Assembly (NCBI GenBank): GCA_964383855.1
Contig: CAYLIP010000004.1
Span: 1-64,000 of the forward strand
Reading direction: 5' to 3'
Source of the DNA: CAZHAC01 sp964383855
GTDB taxonomy: Bacteria; Chloroflexota; Dormibacteria; Dormibacterales; Dormibacteraceae
Length of the DNA: 64,000 nucleotides
Positions 40,905 to 51,079 of the stretch are shown here, piece after piece. Each line of letters opens with the position of its first letter. Within the stretch, counting starts at the first letter, position 1. The translations under genes and the position numbers were made by a program. The notes below the pieces were generated by a model. The model worked only from the letters and a program-made list of their open reading frames with translations. It made no database searches and had not been told where the DNA came from.

Positions 40905-42443
40905 ATGTCCCAGTCCCAACGCCGCAACAACCGCGGGCCCGGCGTCGAGTCAAAGCCTGGCTCTCACCGACGACCCAGGCCGGGCGCCGGCGGTGGCTCC
41001 GCCGCCAACGGCGGGCCGGTCAACGATCCCGTGCTTTCCGCCCTGCCCGTGGGCCCCGACCAGGAGCCCGAGCTTGACGAGCTCCTGAAGGAGAAGGGGG
41101 AGCGGTCGGGGCAGGCCGCGGCCACCGGCGTCCCCCCCGCCGGGCGCACGACCCTCGACGAGGCGCGGCGGCGGGGCCCGGTCGGGTGGCTCCAGCTCCT
41201 CGGCCCCGGGCTGATCACCGGTGCCAGCGACGATGACCCGAGCGGGATCGGTACGTACTCCCAGGTCGGCAGCCAGTTCGGCTTCGGCATGCTCTGGATG
41301 GCGCTCTTCACCTTTCCTCTCATGGCGGCCATCCAGGAACTCTGCGGACGGATCGCGCTCGAAACTGGCGTCGGGCTCGGCGTCGCGCTCAGGCGCAAGT
41401 TTCCGACCTGGCTGATCGGCGTCTGCATCCTGGCGCTCTTCGTGGCCAACACCTTCAACATCGGCGCCGACATCGGCGCGGTCGCGACCGGCGGCTCGAT
41501 GCTCACTCGTGGCCACGTCCCTGAGGGCTGGCTCGTGGTGCCGGTGGCGCTGCTGGTGCTGGGACTCCAGTTCTTCGTCAGCTACCGGCGGATCTTCTCG
41601 ATCTTCAAGTGGCTGACGCTCGCCCTCTTTGCCTACATCGTCACCGGGCTTATCGCGCACCCCGACGCGCTGACCGTGCTGAAGTCCACCCTCGTCCCTC
41701 ACGTCGAGCTGTCGAAGGACTTCATCACGGCGATGGTCGCGGTGCTCGGCACCACCATCTCGCCCTACCTGTTCTTCTGGCAGGCCTCCTCAGAGGTCGA
41801 CGAGATGCGAGCCGCCGGAATGCAGACGGAGGCCGACCGGCGGGGCGTCAAGATCTCCGAGCTGAAGGCGGCCAGGACCGACATCCTGATCGGGATGTTC
41901 TTCTCGCAGGTGGTGATGTACTTCATCATCTTCACCACCGCCTCCGTGCTGCATGCGCACGGCAAGACCGACATCCAGACCGGCGAGCAGGCGGCGGCGG
42001 CGCTGACGCCCTTCCTCGGACCGTTTGCCTTCGTCGCCTTCGCGGTCGGGCTGATCGGGACCGGGCTCCTCGCCGTCCCCATCCTCTCCGGCTCGGCGGC
42101 CTACGCCGCCAAGGAGTTCTTCGGGATCAAGGGCGCGCTCTCGACGCGGCCGATCTACCGTCCGACCTTCTACGGGATCCTCGCCCTGGCCACGCTCGCC
42201 GGCCTGACCATGAACTTTCTGCACCTCGACCCGATCAAGGCGCTCTTCTACACGGCGGTGATCAACGGCGTCGTGGCGCCACCGCTGATGGTGCTGATCA
42301 TCCTGCTCGGGTCCGACCCGGCCTACATGAACGACAAGGTGAGCGGACGGCTGTCGAAGGCGCTGACCTGGATCGGCGCCGCCGCCATGGCGGTGGCCGC
42401 GGTGGCGATGCTGGTCCTGGTGATCCCGGGCATCAAGCTCTGA
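40905..42443 (+). CDS. Nramp-family transporter, non-canonical
   Basis: A 512-residue protein with a roughly 90-residue hydrophilic N-terminus and 11-12 transmembrane segments. TM1 reads GASDDDPSGIGTYSQVG, where canonical Nramp has DPGN, and TM6 reads TTISPYLFFWQAS, where canonical members have the metal-ligand MPH. It thus lacks the Met that selects transition metals. Family knowledge: Nramp-related magnesium or other transporters show such changes. It contrasts with the canonical MntH at 43842. Substrate is inference. A palindrome abuts the start. Confidence 0.85.
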   Translation: MSQSQRRNNRGPGVESKPGSHRRPRPGAGGGSAANGGPVNDPVLSALPVGPDQEPELDELLKEKGERSGQAAATGVPPAGRTTLDEARRRGPVGWLQLLGPGLITGASDDDPSGIGTYSQVGSQFGFGMLWMALFTFPLMAAIQELCGRIALETGVGLGVALRRKFPTWLIGVCILALFVANTFNIGADIGAVATGGSMLTRGHVPEGWLVVPVALLVLGLQFFVSYRRIFSIFKWLTLALFAYIVTGLIAHPDALTVLKSTLVPHVELSKDFITAMVAVLGTTISPYLFFWQASSEVDEMRAAGMQTEADRRGVKISELKAARTDILIGMFFSQVVMYFIIFTTASVLHAHGKTDIQTGEQAAAALTPFLGPFAFVAFAVGLIGTGLLAVPILSGSAAYAAKEFFGIKGALSTRPIYRPTFYGILALATLAGLTMNFLHLDPIKALFYTAVINGVVAPPLMVLIILLGSDPAYMNDKVSGRLSKALTWIGAAAMAVAAVAMLVLVIPGIKL

Positions 42444-42464
42444 CCGCCGCCGAGGCGGAGGCCG

Positions 42465-43124
42465 TCAGCAGCAGCGTACGCGGCCCTCGCGCGCGCCCTC
42501 GATCGCCTCGCGCGTCTCGGGCACAAGCCAGACCAGCATTAGGATCGCGCCCGCGTAGTCGGCCCACCACCAGCCCAGGAAGGTGTTGAGCGCCACGGCG
42601 GCCAGCACGGCCCCGGCCAGGTAGGCGCAGGCGATCGACTCCGCGATGTCGGCCTGCAGCGCGGCACTGCCGAGGACCCGGTTGGCCCGCCGCTTGGCCG
42701 CCGCCAGCAGCGGCATCCCGACCAGGGCCGCCCCGGCGACGAGGAGGCCGGGCACCGATCCCTCCGGACGGAGGCGGAGCGCGAGCCCGCCCGCGGCCGC
42801 CGCCAGCACGTAGAGGCAGAGCAGCACGAGCAGCCCCGCCGCCAGCCAGGCCGCCCGAGCCTCGACCGCGTTGACGCGGGCCGGCGAGCTGGCGCGCTGC
42901 TCAACCGCAAGCCTCCAGAGGAGCAGGGCGCCGCTCAGCAGCTCGATCAAGCTGTCGGTGCCGAAGGCGCCGAGGGCGACGCTTCGGGCGCCCGCCGCGG
43001 CCGCGATGGCGACCCCCGATTCGACCGCCATCCAGGCCACGGTGAGCACTTCCAGGAGGAGGGCGGCGCGAACCGCCTGGCGCCGCCCCGGCGAGTTCAC
43101 TTGAGCTAGTTCTGGTATCTGCAT
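42465..43124 (-). CDS. Cation diffusion facilitator-like membrane protein
   Basis: A 219-residue membrane protein with about six hydrophobic segments. GTDSLIELLSGALLLWR in the second segment and LQADIAESIACAYLAG in the fifth resemble CDF transporter metal sites (D-x3-E in place of H/D-x3-D), but it lacks the C-terminal cytoplasmic domain. It ends in CC. The start (43124) is adjacent to MntR-type operator sequence, so metal-dependent control and a role in metal efflux are reasonable inferences. Confidence 0.7.
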   Translation of the reverse strand: MQIPELAQVNSPGRRQAVRAALLLEVLTVAWMAVESGVAIAAAAGARSVALGAFGTDSLIELLSGALLLWRLAVEQRASSPARVNAVEARAAWLAAGLLVLLCLYVLAAAAGGLALRLRPEGSVPGLLVAGAALVGMPLLAAAKRRANRVLGSAALQADIAESIACAYLAGAVLAAVALNTFLGWWWADYAGAILMLVWLVPETREAIEGAREGRVRCC

Positions 43125-43128
43125 TCGG

Positions 43129-43159
43129 TTAGCCTAGCAGCCATGTTAGGGTATCCTAA
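43129..43159. promoter_or_regulatory. DtxR/MntR-type operator
   Basis: TTAGG-GTAT-CCTAA (43146-43159) is a perfect inverted repeat, and a similar TTAGCCTAGC lies at 43129-43138. The core pattern matches DtxR-family boxes. It lies between the CDF-like gene and mntR, so MntR likely represses both (and mntH in its own operon) when metal-replete. Confidence 0.7.
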
Positions 43160-43164
43160 AAGAC

Positions 43165-43841
43165 GTGGTGGAGACGAGGACCAGCTTCACGCAGGCGCAG
43201 GAGGACCATCTGAAGGCCCTCTACCACCTGGGCGGCGCGGATCATGCCGTGCCGACCGGGGAGCTCGCGGTGCGTCTTGGCATCTCGCCCGCCTCGGTCA
43301 GCGAGATGGTCGGGCGACTGGCCGCCCAGGGCCTGGTCACCCATGACCGCTACCGCGGGCAGCAGCTCACAGAGGAGGGCCGCTCGGCCGCCCTCGAGCT
43401 GGTCCGGCACCACCGCCTGATCGAGATGTTCCTGGTCCAGGTCCTTGGCTACGGCTGGGACGAGGTTCACGAGGAGGCCGAGCGCCTAGAGCACGTGATC
43501 TCGGAGCGGATGGAGGAGCGGATCTTCGAGCTGCTCGGCCGGCCTGATCTCGATCCGCACGGCCACGCCATACCCACCCGCCAGGGCCGGCTGCGGGAGG
43601 TCGCCTCGCGCCCGCTCAGCGGCTGCACCGCCGGCGAGAACGTGGTCGTCCGCGTGGTCGCCGACGACGACGCGGCGCGGCTGCGCGAGCTCCGCCGGCG
43701 GGGATTGGTTCCGGGCGCTCGACTCGAGGTGCTGCTGGGGACCGCCTACGACAGCCCGATCGAGGCGCGGCTCGGGGGTCACCGGATCAGCGTTCCTCTC
43801 GGACTGGCGCGGGGGGTCTTCGTGGAGGGCACCGCGACCTG

Positions 43842-43842
<1 letters not shown>
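43165..43842 (+). CDS. mntR: DtxR/MntR-family metalloregulator
   Basis: A 225-residue metalloregulator: winged helix with TGELAVRLGISPASVSEMVG and RLAAQGLV, dimerisation domain with LIEMFLVQVLGYGWDEVHEE and the metal-ligand stretch HEEAERLEHVISERMEERI, and a C-terminal FeoA/SH3-like region. GTG 43165 starts 6 bp after the TTAGG palindrome; GTG 43168 is an alternative. Its stop overlaps mntH (TGATG). Metal could be Mn or Fe. Confidence 0.9.
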
Positions 43843-45140
<1,298 letters not shown>

Positions 45141-45193
45141 GTCCCCGGCGGGCCTATGGGAACCGCCTGCTCTCCGGTCTTCTGTCGCGGCCT

Positions 45194-45502
45194 CTATGCG
45201 GGCTCGCGGGTCCGCATGGCTTGGTGGAGAACGCTCCCATCGTGCCAGTCCGGGTCGGCGACCAGGCGCTCCCGCAGCTTGCGGTAGGTCGCGTCCATCT
45301 CGGGGCTGTCCGCGTTGGCCCGGTAGAGATCCTCGCTCTCGAACACGACGCTGATCCAGATCTCGTCGGGATCGGCGGTGCTCCGGTAGATGGTGTGGTA
45401 GAGCCATCCCTCCGGCGCCGAGCTCTCGAAGCGCTTGAGCTCGTCGATCAGCCCGTCCACCTGACCGGGCCGGCAGCGATACCTGGCGATGGTTCCGAAC
45501 AT
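45194..45502 (-). CDS. Antibiotic biosynthesis monooxygenase-like (ABM) domain protein
   Basis: A 102-residue dimeric alpha/beta-barrel-type protein: MFGTIARYRCRPGQVDGLID, a middle HTIYRSTADPDEIWISVVF and WHDGSVLHQAMR. Fold is that of the ABM/EthD group; without cofactor motifs, the role (heme-degrading or monooxygenase) is open. ATG 45502 follows a G-rich site. Divergent from ftsH (144-bp gap). Confidence 0.75.
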   Translation of the reverse strand: MFGTIARYRCRPGQVDGLIDELKRFESSAPEGWLYHTIYRSTADPDEIWISVVFESEDLYRANADSPEMDATYRKLRERLVADPDWHDGSVLHQAMRTREPA

Positions 45503-45646
45503 GTTCGTCACCCCCTGTATGACCAGCCGGAAAGCGGCCGGTTCGGAGATGGTAGTCCCAAATTTGGCCGCGTGCCCGTGGATCTCGGACTGCCCGATGG
45601 GCCGGCCGGGCACGCGATCGCTGCCTGTGCCATCATCTGTGGCCTC

Positions 45647-47566
45647 ATGGCCGACCAGCGGCCGCCGCCGGCTGACAAGCGTCCGGCACCCCAAGGCGCG
45701 CCTCCTCGGAGCGCGATGCAGTCGCCGCGATTCTGGCTCGTGTTCCTGCTCGTGCTGGTGCTCAACGTCCTCATCACCAACGTCTTCTTCGGTCCCTCAC
45801 AGCCGGCCTCGGTCGCTCTCTCCTACAACGACTTCAAGGCGCAGCTGGCGAGCGGCAATGTGGTCGGCGTCACCACCACCGGGAACGCCATCAGCGGTTT
45901 GACCCGCCACCCCGTCAAGGAGTCCTCCTCAAAGTCGACCGCCACGCACTTCACGACCGAACGGCCCTCCTTCGCAGCTGACGACCTCGAGGGACTGCTC
46001 GAGGCGCACGACGTCACCGTCAACGCCAAGCCCGAGAACCCGCCGCCGCCCTTCTGGGAGACGCTGCTGCTGAGCTTCGGCCCGACCGCGTTGATCATCC
46101 TTGGGCTGCTCTACTTCCTGAACCGCGCCGCTCGCGGCGGTGCCGGCGGCATCCTGGGCTCCTTTGGCCAGAGCCGAGCGCGCGTCTATGACCCGGAGAC
46201 CCCGGGCACGACCTTTGCCGACGTCGCCGGGATCGACGAGGTCAAAGAGCAGCTGCAGGAGGTCGTCGACTTCCTTCGCGAGCCTCAGAAGTACGAGCGC
46301 CTGGGCGGCAGGATCCCCAAGGGCGTCCTGCTCATAGGTCCGCCCGGCACCGGCAAGACGCTGCTCGCCCGCGCGGTGGCGGGCGAGGCGCGGGTCCCGT
46401 TCTTCAGCCAGTCGGCATCGGAATTCGTGGAGGCGATCGTCGGCGTGGGGGCCTCCCGCGTCCGCGACCTTTTCGCCAAGGCTCGGGCCGCCGCACCGGC
46501 GATCATCTTCATCGACGAGCTCGACGCCATCGGGCGCAGCCGCAGCGCCGCGATGCGCCTGGGCGGTAACGACGAGCAGGAGCAGACCCTCAATCAGATC
46601 CTCACCGAGATGGACGGCTTCGATGTTCGCCAGGGCGTGATCGTGCTGGCGGCGACCAACCGGGGCGACGTCCTCGACCAGGCGCTGCTGCGTCCCGGCC
46701 GCTTTGACCGGCGGATCACGGTGCAGCCGCCCGACCGGCGCGGCCGCGCGGCGATCCTCCGGATACACAGCAAGGCCGTGCCTCTGAACGCCGACGTCGA
46801 TCTCGATGACATCGCGAGCCAGACGGCGGGCTGGGTCGGCGCCGACCTCGCCAACCTGGTCAATGAGGCGGCCCTCGGCGCGGCGCGGCGCGGCGTGTCC
46901 CAGGTCGCAACGCAGGATTTCAACGAGGCGGTCGAGCGGGTGCTGCTCGGCGCCGAACGGAACCTCACGCTCACGCTGCAGGACCGGGAGCGCATCGCCT
47001 ACCACGAATCGGGCCATGCCCTGCTGGGGCTCCTGGTGCCCGGCGCCGACCCCGTCCGGAAGGTCACGATCATCCCGCGCGGCATGGCGCTCGGCGTCAC
47101 GGTTCAGAGCCCGATCGACGACCGCTTCAACTACGGCGAGGACTACTTGCGCTCACGGATCGTCGGGGCGCTGGGCGGGCGGGCGGCCGAGAAGCTGGTC
47201 TACGGGGTGGTCAGCACGGGCGCCGAGAACGACCTCCAGCAGGTGACCCAGATCGCGCACCAGATGGTGGTGCGCTGGGGCATGAGCCCCCGGATCGGGC
47301 CGGTCGGCTTCTCAGAGGATGGCGGGACCGCTGGCGCCGGGATCCAGCGGCCCTACAGCGAGGCCACCGCTCGGGAGGTGGACGCCGAGGTCAAGCGCAT
47401 CGCCGAGGAGTGCTTCGCGGACGCCAGCCGCCTGCTGGCCTCCAACCGGGAGCGCCTGGATGCGCTGGCGGCGGCGCTGCTCAAGGAGGACTCGCTCGAC
47501 GAGGCGCAGGTGCTCGAGGTGACCGGACTTCAGCCGGCCACGCAATCTGGTGTGAGCGCTGGCTGA
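45647..47566 (+). CDS. ftsH: ATP-dependent zinc metalloprotease FtsH
   Basis: A 639-residue membrane protease. Two N-terminal transmembrane segments (about 27-48 and 140-160) flank a periplasmic domain. The AAA domain has Walker A GPPGTGKT, Walker B IIFIDELDAIG and the second region of homology ATNRGDVLDQALLRPGRFD. The zinc site HESGH (HEXXH type) and a downstream Asp complete the protease. It degrades misassembled membrane proteins. Start ATG 45647. A much longer open frame upstream is an unrelated antisense-type read-through in mntH. Confidence 0.95.
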   Translation: MADQRPPPADKRPAPQGAPPRSAMQSPRFWLVFLLVLVLNVLITNVFFGPSQPASVALSYNDFKAQLASGNVVGVTTTGNAISGLTRHPVKESSSKSTATHFTTERPSFAADDLEGLLEAHDVTVNAKPENPPPPFWETLLLSFGPTALIILGLLYFLNRAARGGAGGILGSFGQSRARVYDPETPGTTFADVAGIDEVKEQLQEVVDFLREPQKYERLGGRIPKGVLLIGPPGTGKTLLARAVAGEARVPFFSQSASEFVEAIVGVGASRVRDLFAKARAAAPAIIFIDELDAIGRSRSAAMRLGGNDEQEQTLNQILTEMDGFDVRQGVIVLAATNRGDVLDQALLRPGRFDRRITVQPPDRRGRAAILRIHSKAVPLNADVDLDDIASQTAGWVGADLANLVNEAALGAARRGVSQVATQDFNEAVERVLLGAERNLTLTLQDRERIAYHESGHALLGLLVPGADPVRKVTIIPRGMALGVTVQSPIDDRFNYGEDYLRSRIVGALGGRAAEKLVYGVVSTGAENDLQQVTQIAHQMVVRWGMSPRIGPVGFSEDGGTAGAGIQRPYSEATAREVDAEVKRIAEECFADASRLLASNRERLDALAAALLKEDSLDEAQVLEVTGLQPATQSGVSAG

Positions 47567-47689
47567 CGGCGCCACCGAACGGCCTGGCCGGCGGCAGCGA
47601 CGCGGCGACCATTTCGCAAGCGACGCGAACGCGCCGTCCAGCTCGAGTCGGAACCAGACCTCGAGGTCGTCGGCGTCTCCGGGCCGGCG

Positions 47690-47966
47690 TCACCGTCCGG
47701 CGCGAGGGTCGCGACCCGATGCCCGAACCAGCCCGGACTCATAGGCGGCGACAACAGCCTGTACCCGATCGCGCAGCTCGAGCTTGTCGAGGATGGTCCG
47801 ACATGGGTCTTCACAGTGGCCTCGCTGAGGAACAGCCTTGACGCGATCTCCGAATTCGAGAGCCCCGGCCTACCAGCCGTAGAACCTCGAGCTCTCGCTC
47901 GGTGAGAGAGTCGACTGCGATCCCTGCCGCTCGCAGGCAATGCTGCGGCGTCGTCATGGACATCGT
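47690..47966 (-). pseudogene. Decayed LuxR-family response regulator fragment
   Basis: The minus strand encodes the LuxR HTH in pieces in three frames: LTERELEVLRLVGRG, then LSNSEIASRLFLSEATVKTH, then ILDKLELRDRVQAVV. Two single-base deletions, after VGRG and after KTHVG, break the frame, and no receiver domain precedes it. It sits directly behind the sensor kinase at 47981, where a partner regulator would be. This is a degenerate gene unless base-calling errors are to blame. The 414 bp from 47567 to 47980 hold nothing else I can support. Confidence 0.65.
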
Positions 47967-47980
47967 CCGCACTGACGCCG

Positions 47981-49186
47981 CTACCCTTCCGCCCGAGATT
48001 GCTCCGCGAGCGGCAACCACAGCGTGAAGACGCTGCCCTCCCTGGGCCGCGAGCTGACGGTGATGTCGCCTCCATGCATTCGGGCGAGGTCGCGGCTGAG
48101 ATGGAGACCCAAGCCGGTACCGGGAATGTGGCTGTTCTCAGACGTCACGATGCGTCCGAATCGGGTGAAAAGGTCGGGCAGGTTCTCCTCTGCGATCCCC
48201 AATCCGCGGTCCCGGACCTCGACGTACGCGCGCCCATCCTTCACGCCCGCCCGACAGTGCACGGCACCGCCGTCAGGTGAGTACTTGATGGCATTGTCGA
48301 CAAGGTTCGAAATGATGGTTCCCAGGCGTTCGGCGTCGCCTTCAACGCGGATCGCGCCGGCCGGCCGCTCAAGGAAGACGGATATACCGGATGGCGCGAT
48401 CAGCCCGGCCACGTCAACAGCCTGCCGGCAGATCGTGCCCAGGTCGACGATCTCCCGCCTCAGCTCCAGGCGACCTTCGTCGAGGCGCGCGACCTCGAGC
48501 ATCTGGGTGACGAGCGCGTCCATCTGGGCGGCCTTGCCGTTCAGAATCGGCAGCACCCGGCGGAGCGCGCTCTCGTCCAGGGAGCCGTCGGCGAGCATCT
48601 CGAGGTATCCGCGAATGACGGTGACGGGCCCCCGGAGCTCGTGCGCCGCAAGGTTGAGGATCCGCCGCTTCATCTCCTCCAACTCCAGTGCGCGGTCGGC
48701 GATCGAGCGAGCGCGTCCAGCCTCGTCGCGCCGCATCGCGACGATGCGTTGGACGAACTGCCTCTGCCGGCAGACGACGGCTGCCGCCGAGGCCGCAATG
48801 TCGAAAGCTTGACGGTCGGCGTCCGTGAACCCGTCCGCGGTCGAATCCAGGACCGCCACCGCCCCGAGCTTGATATCACCGCTCTGCCAGGGCGCGACGA
48901 GCATGTCGCCGAACGGCTCGTGACGTCTCGCTTCCGGCTGTATCTGCGTGGCGCGGTACGCGTCCACCGCCGTGCGAAGCCGATCGGATGGAACCCCTCC
49001 AGATTCGCCGACCGGCCGAAGCTGGCCGGCCTCATCGAGAAGCAGTGCGCCGGCTCGCGCGCGCGCCACGCGCGCGATCACCTTGGCGAGGCGCGCGTAG
49101 AACTCGCTTTCCGTGTCGTCCACCGGTTGAAGCTGGTTCGCGACCTCATCGACCGCCCGGCGAAGGCTTGAGGTCTCGCCGCTCAT
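47981..49186 (-). CDS. GAF-domain sensor histidine kinase
   Basis: A 401-residue kinase: a GAF-like domain (residues 20-180, with GALLLDEAGQLRPVGESGG), HisKA with NLAAHELRGPVTVIRGYLEM and HATPase with NLVDNAIKYSPDGG, DRGLGIAEENL and GTGLGLHLSRDL. No membrane segments, so cytoplasmic. It follows the MEDS-domain gene closely (8-bp gap) and is followed by a broken LuxR regulator. ATG 49228 is an alternative start overlapping the MEDS gene. Confidence 0.87.
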   Translation of the reverse strand: MSGETSSLRRAVDEVANQLQPVDDTESEFYARLAKVIARVARARAGALLLDEAGQLRPVGESGGVPSDRLRTAVDAYRATQIQPEARRHEPFGDMLVAPWQSGDIKLGAVAVLDSTADGFTDADRQAFDIAASAAAVVCRQRQFVQRIVAMRRDEAGRARSIADRALELEEMKRRILNLAAHELRGPVTVIRGYLEMLADGSLDESALRRVLPILNGKAAQMDALVTQMLEVARLDEGRLELRREIVDLGTICRQAVDVAGLIAPSGISVFLERPAGAIRVEGDAERLGTIISNLVDNAIKYSPDGGAVHCRAGVKDGRAYVEVRDRGLGIAEENLPDLFTRFGRIVTSENSHIPGTGLGLHLSRDLARMHGGDITVSSRPREGSVFTLWLPLAEQSRAEG

Positions 49187-49193
49187 GACGCCG

Positions 49194-49775
49194 TCAAGCG
49201 CCGCGTTCGATGTAGAGGGGGCTCCCATGCAGGCTGCGGTCGTTGAGGAAGACGACGGGATGCGTGCCCAGGCCGCCCTCGATGAGCTGCCGGCCCGTAA
49301 GCCGGGGCACTCCGTACGTGCAGATGATCACGGCGGGATAAGCCATGACCGCTTCGTTAACCTGCGACTCGAATTCGAGAAGCTCGTCTTCATCCGGCCA
49401 CCCCTCGGCTCCCCAGGCAATGAAGCCCAGGAATCGAACGAGCTGTGCTCCTCTTTCCATGGCGGCGTCGAGCTCGGCGGCGATGCGCGAGAGGAGCCCC
49501 TCGCGCGTCGCCGCGCCACCGATCAACGCAAGGCGTCGTTCCTCCAGCGCCTGATCGACGTCGCCGTGGTAGCCGTCCTGGAGCCAGCCAAGCAGCTCTC
49601 TGTGCCGCGCCTCGTCCGCGAAGATGACATTGAAGGTGTCGCCTTCGTCGAGGCCGGTTCGAACGAACGTCAGCGTCTGCTTCACGGTCGGCTCGTCGGT
49701 GTAGTAGAAGCAGGCATGGGTGTGCAGTGGCACCACCTCATCGGACCAGCCCAGCGTCACCTGTCTTACGGCCAT
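49194..49775 (-). CDS. MEDS-domain (DcmR-like) sensory protein
   Basis: A 193-residue protein matching the MEDS domain: HACFYYTDEPTVKQTLTFVR at the start, DTFNVIFADEARHRELLGWL, and AVIICTYGVPRLTGRQLIEG near the end. Family knowledge: MEDS domains are sensory modules in methylotroph and methanogen regulators (DcmR) and usually precede histidine kinases, as here. ATG 49775 is preferred to an upstream ATG (49847) that lacks spacing for an RBS. It forms a probable operon with the kinase at 47981. Confidence 0.82.
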   Translation of the reverse strand: MAVRQVTLGWSDEVVPLHTHACFYYTDEPTVKQTLTFVRTGLDEGDTFNVIFADEARHRELLGWLQDGYHGDVDQALEERRLALIGGAATREGLLSRIAAELDAAMERGAQLVRFLGFIAWGAEGWPDEDELLEFESQVNEAVMAYPAVIICTYGVPRLTGRQLIEGGLGTHPVVFLNDRSLHGSPLYIERGA

Positions 49776-50093
49776 CGTTGTCAGGATATCCCCGGTCGGC
49801 GATCGGGTACGTGAGTCAAGCCTCCCGCGAGAGGGGTCGTGGCTCATCCTCGCGGACCGTCATGCAACCTCGTGGTCCGTCTGTACGCACCGTAGCCGGC
49901 GACGGTACGGCCTTCCGTCCAGCTCATGGATGCGAAGGACCTTCAGCCTCGGCGTACTCATCGGATCGGTCACGACCGGCGTCCCGGAGAATTCTGCAAA
50001 GAAATCCGGTAGGCGGTGTCGGATCGGGGCGGTGGTGTTCGTAGCAGGGGTGAGGTTGCCCGCATGGGGCGGCCAAGGCAAAGGAGCCACATC
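49776..50093. other. Intergenic stretch without identified feature
   Basis: 318 bp between the divergent MEDS and DHFR-like genes. I see no gene, tRNA or repeat in it. It should hold both promoters and a plausible AAGGAG RBS (50081-50086) before ATG 50094. Confidence 0.5.
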
Positions 50094-50702
50094 ATGAAGC
50101 TCACGACCATGACTCAGGTCACCATCGATGGAGTGATGCAGGGAAACGGCGCCGCGTCGGATGACCGCGGGAACGGATTCGAGCGCGGCGGATGGGCCCG
50201 GGGGAAGGGCGATGACGAGACCAGGACGCTCATCACGCAGACCTACCAGCGCGCAGAGGCGTTTTTGTTCGGCCGGCGCACCTACGAGCTGTTCGCCGGC
50301 TCCTGGGGATCGATCGACCAGATGCGCGCACATCCCATCGGCGTGGCCTTGAACGAGGCCCCCAAGTACGTTGCCTCGACCACGCTCACCGCGCCGCGTT
50401 GGAAGGACACGACCGTTCTCCGCGGTGACCTCGCGGCGGCCATCAGTGAGCTGAAGGCCAAGCCCGGGGGCGAGCTGCAGGTGCACGGCAGTGGCGCCCT
50501 GACCCGGTGGCTGCTGGAGAACGATCTGGTCGACGAGATGACTCTGATCGTGATCCCGGTGATCCTCGGCCAGGGCGCGAGACTGTTTCCGGAGACCGGC
50601 CCGGATCTCGCGCTCGAACTGCTCGAGTCGCGAGTCGACTCGAAGGGCGTGACGATCCAGGTCTACCGGCCGGCCGGGCGCCCGCAGTACGCGACCGCCT
50701 GA
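50094..50702 (+). CDS. DHFR/RibD-like dihydrofolate reductase family protein
   Basis: A 202-residue protein of the RibD C-terminal/DHFR-like family: MTQVTIDGVMQGN, FLFGRRTYELFAGSWG, GGELQVHGSGALTRWLLEND and VIPVILGQGARLFPE. These motifs surround an NADPH site. Family members near ECF sigma factors and DGPF proteins (as here) are frequent in soil bacteria. It is probably not the essential DHFR. ATG 50094 has an AAGGAG site at 8 nt. Confidence 0.9.
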   Translation: MKLTTMTQVTIDGVMQGNGAASDDRGNGFERGGWARGKGDDETRTLITQTYQRAEAFLFGRRTYELFAGSWGSIDQMRAHPIGVALNEAPKYVASTTLTAPRWKDTTVLRGDLAAAISELKAKPGGELQVHGSGALTRWLLENDLVDEMTLIVIPVILGQGARLFPETGPDLALELLESRVDSKGVTIQVYRPAGRPQYATA

Positions 50703-50755
50703 AGTCCCTCACCACCGAACCACGCCGTCTTGAAACCACAGGAGATGATTTTCAG

Positions 50756-51079
50756 ATGCAGTACCTGGTTTCCGTGATCGATGACAAGAGCAATCCCGGC
50801 AGCACGGACAGGCAGCCTGCGATCAGCGCCTTCAACGAACGACTGATCGCCGAGGGCTACTGGGTTTTCGCGGGCGGACTCGCGGACACCGACGCGGCCA
50901 CGGTGATCGACAACCGGGGCGAGCAGGCGGTGTTCAGCGACGGGCCCTTCCTGGAGTCGAAGGAGTACATCGCGGGCGTCTGGGTGTGGGAGGCCCCCAA
51001 CCTGGACGTGGCTCTCGAGCTGGGCACCGAGGCGTCGAAGGTCTGCGATCGAAAGATTGAGGTGCGGCCGTTCCAGTGA
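50756..51079 (+). CDS. YCII-related DGPF-domain protein
   Basis: A 107-residue protein with the DGPF signature in FSDGPFLESKEYIAGVWVWE and an N-terminal MQYLVSVIDD. Family knowledge: DGPF/YCII proteins are the usual partners of ECF42 sigma factors; the sigma gene overlaps by GTGA at 51076. Their biochemical function is unknown. Probably co-transcribed with the DHFR-like gene 53 bp upstream. Confidence 0.92.
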   Translation: MQYLVSVIDDKSNPGSTDRQPAISAFNERLIAEGYWVFAGGLADTDAATVIDNRGEQAVFSDGPFLESKEYIAGVWVWEAPNLDVALELGTEASKVCDRKIEVRPFQ

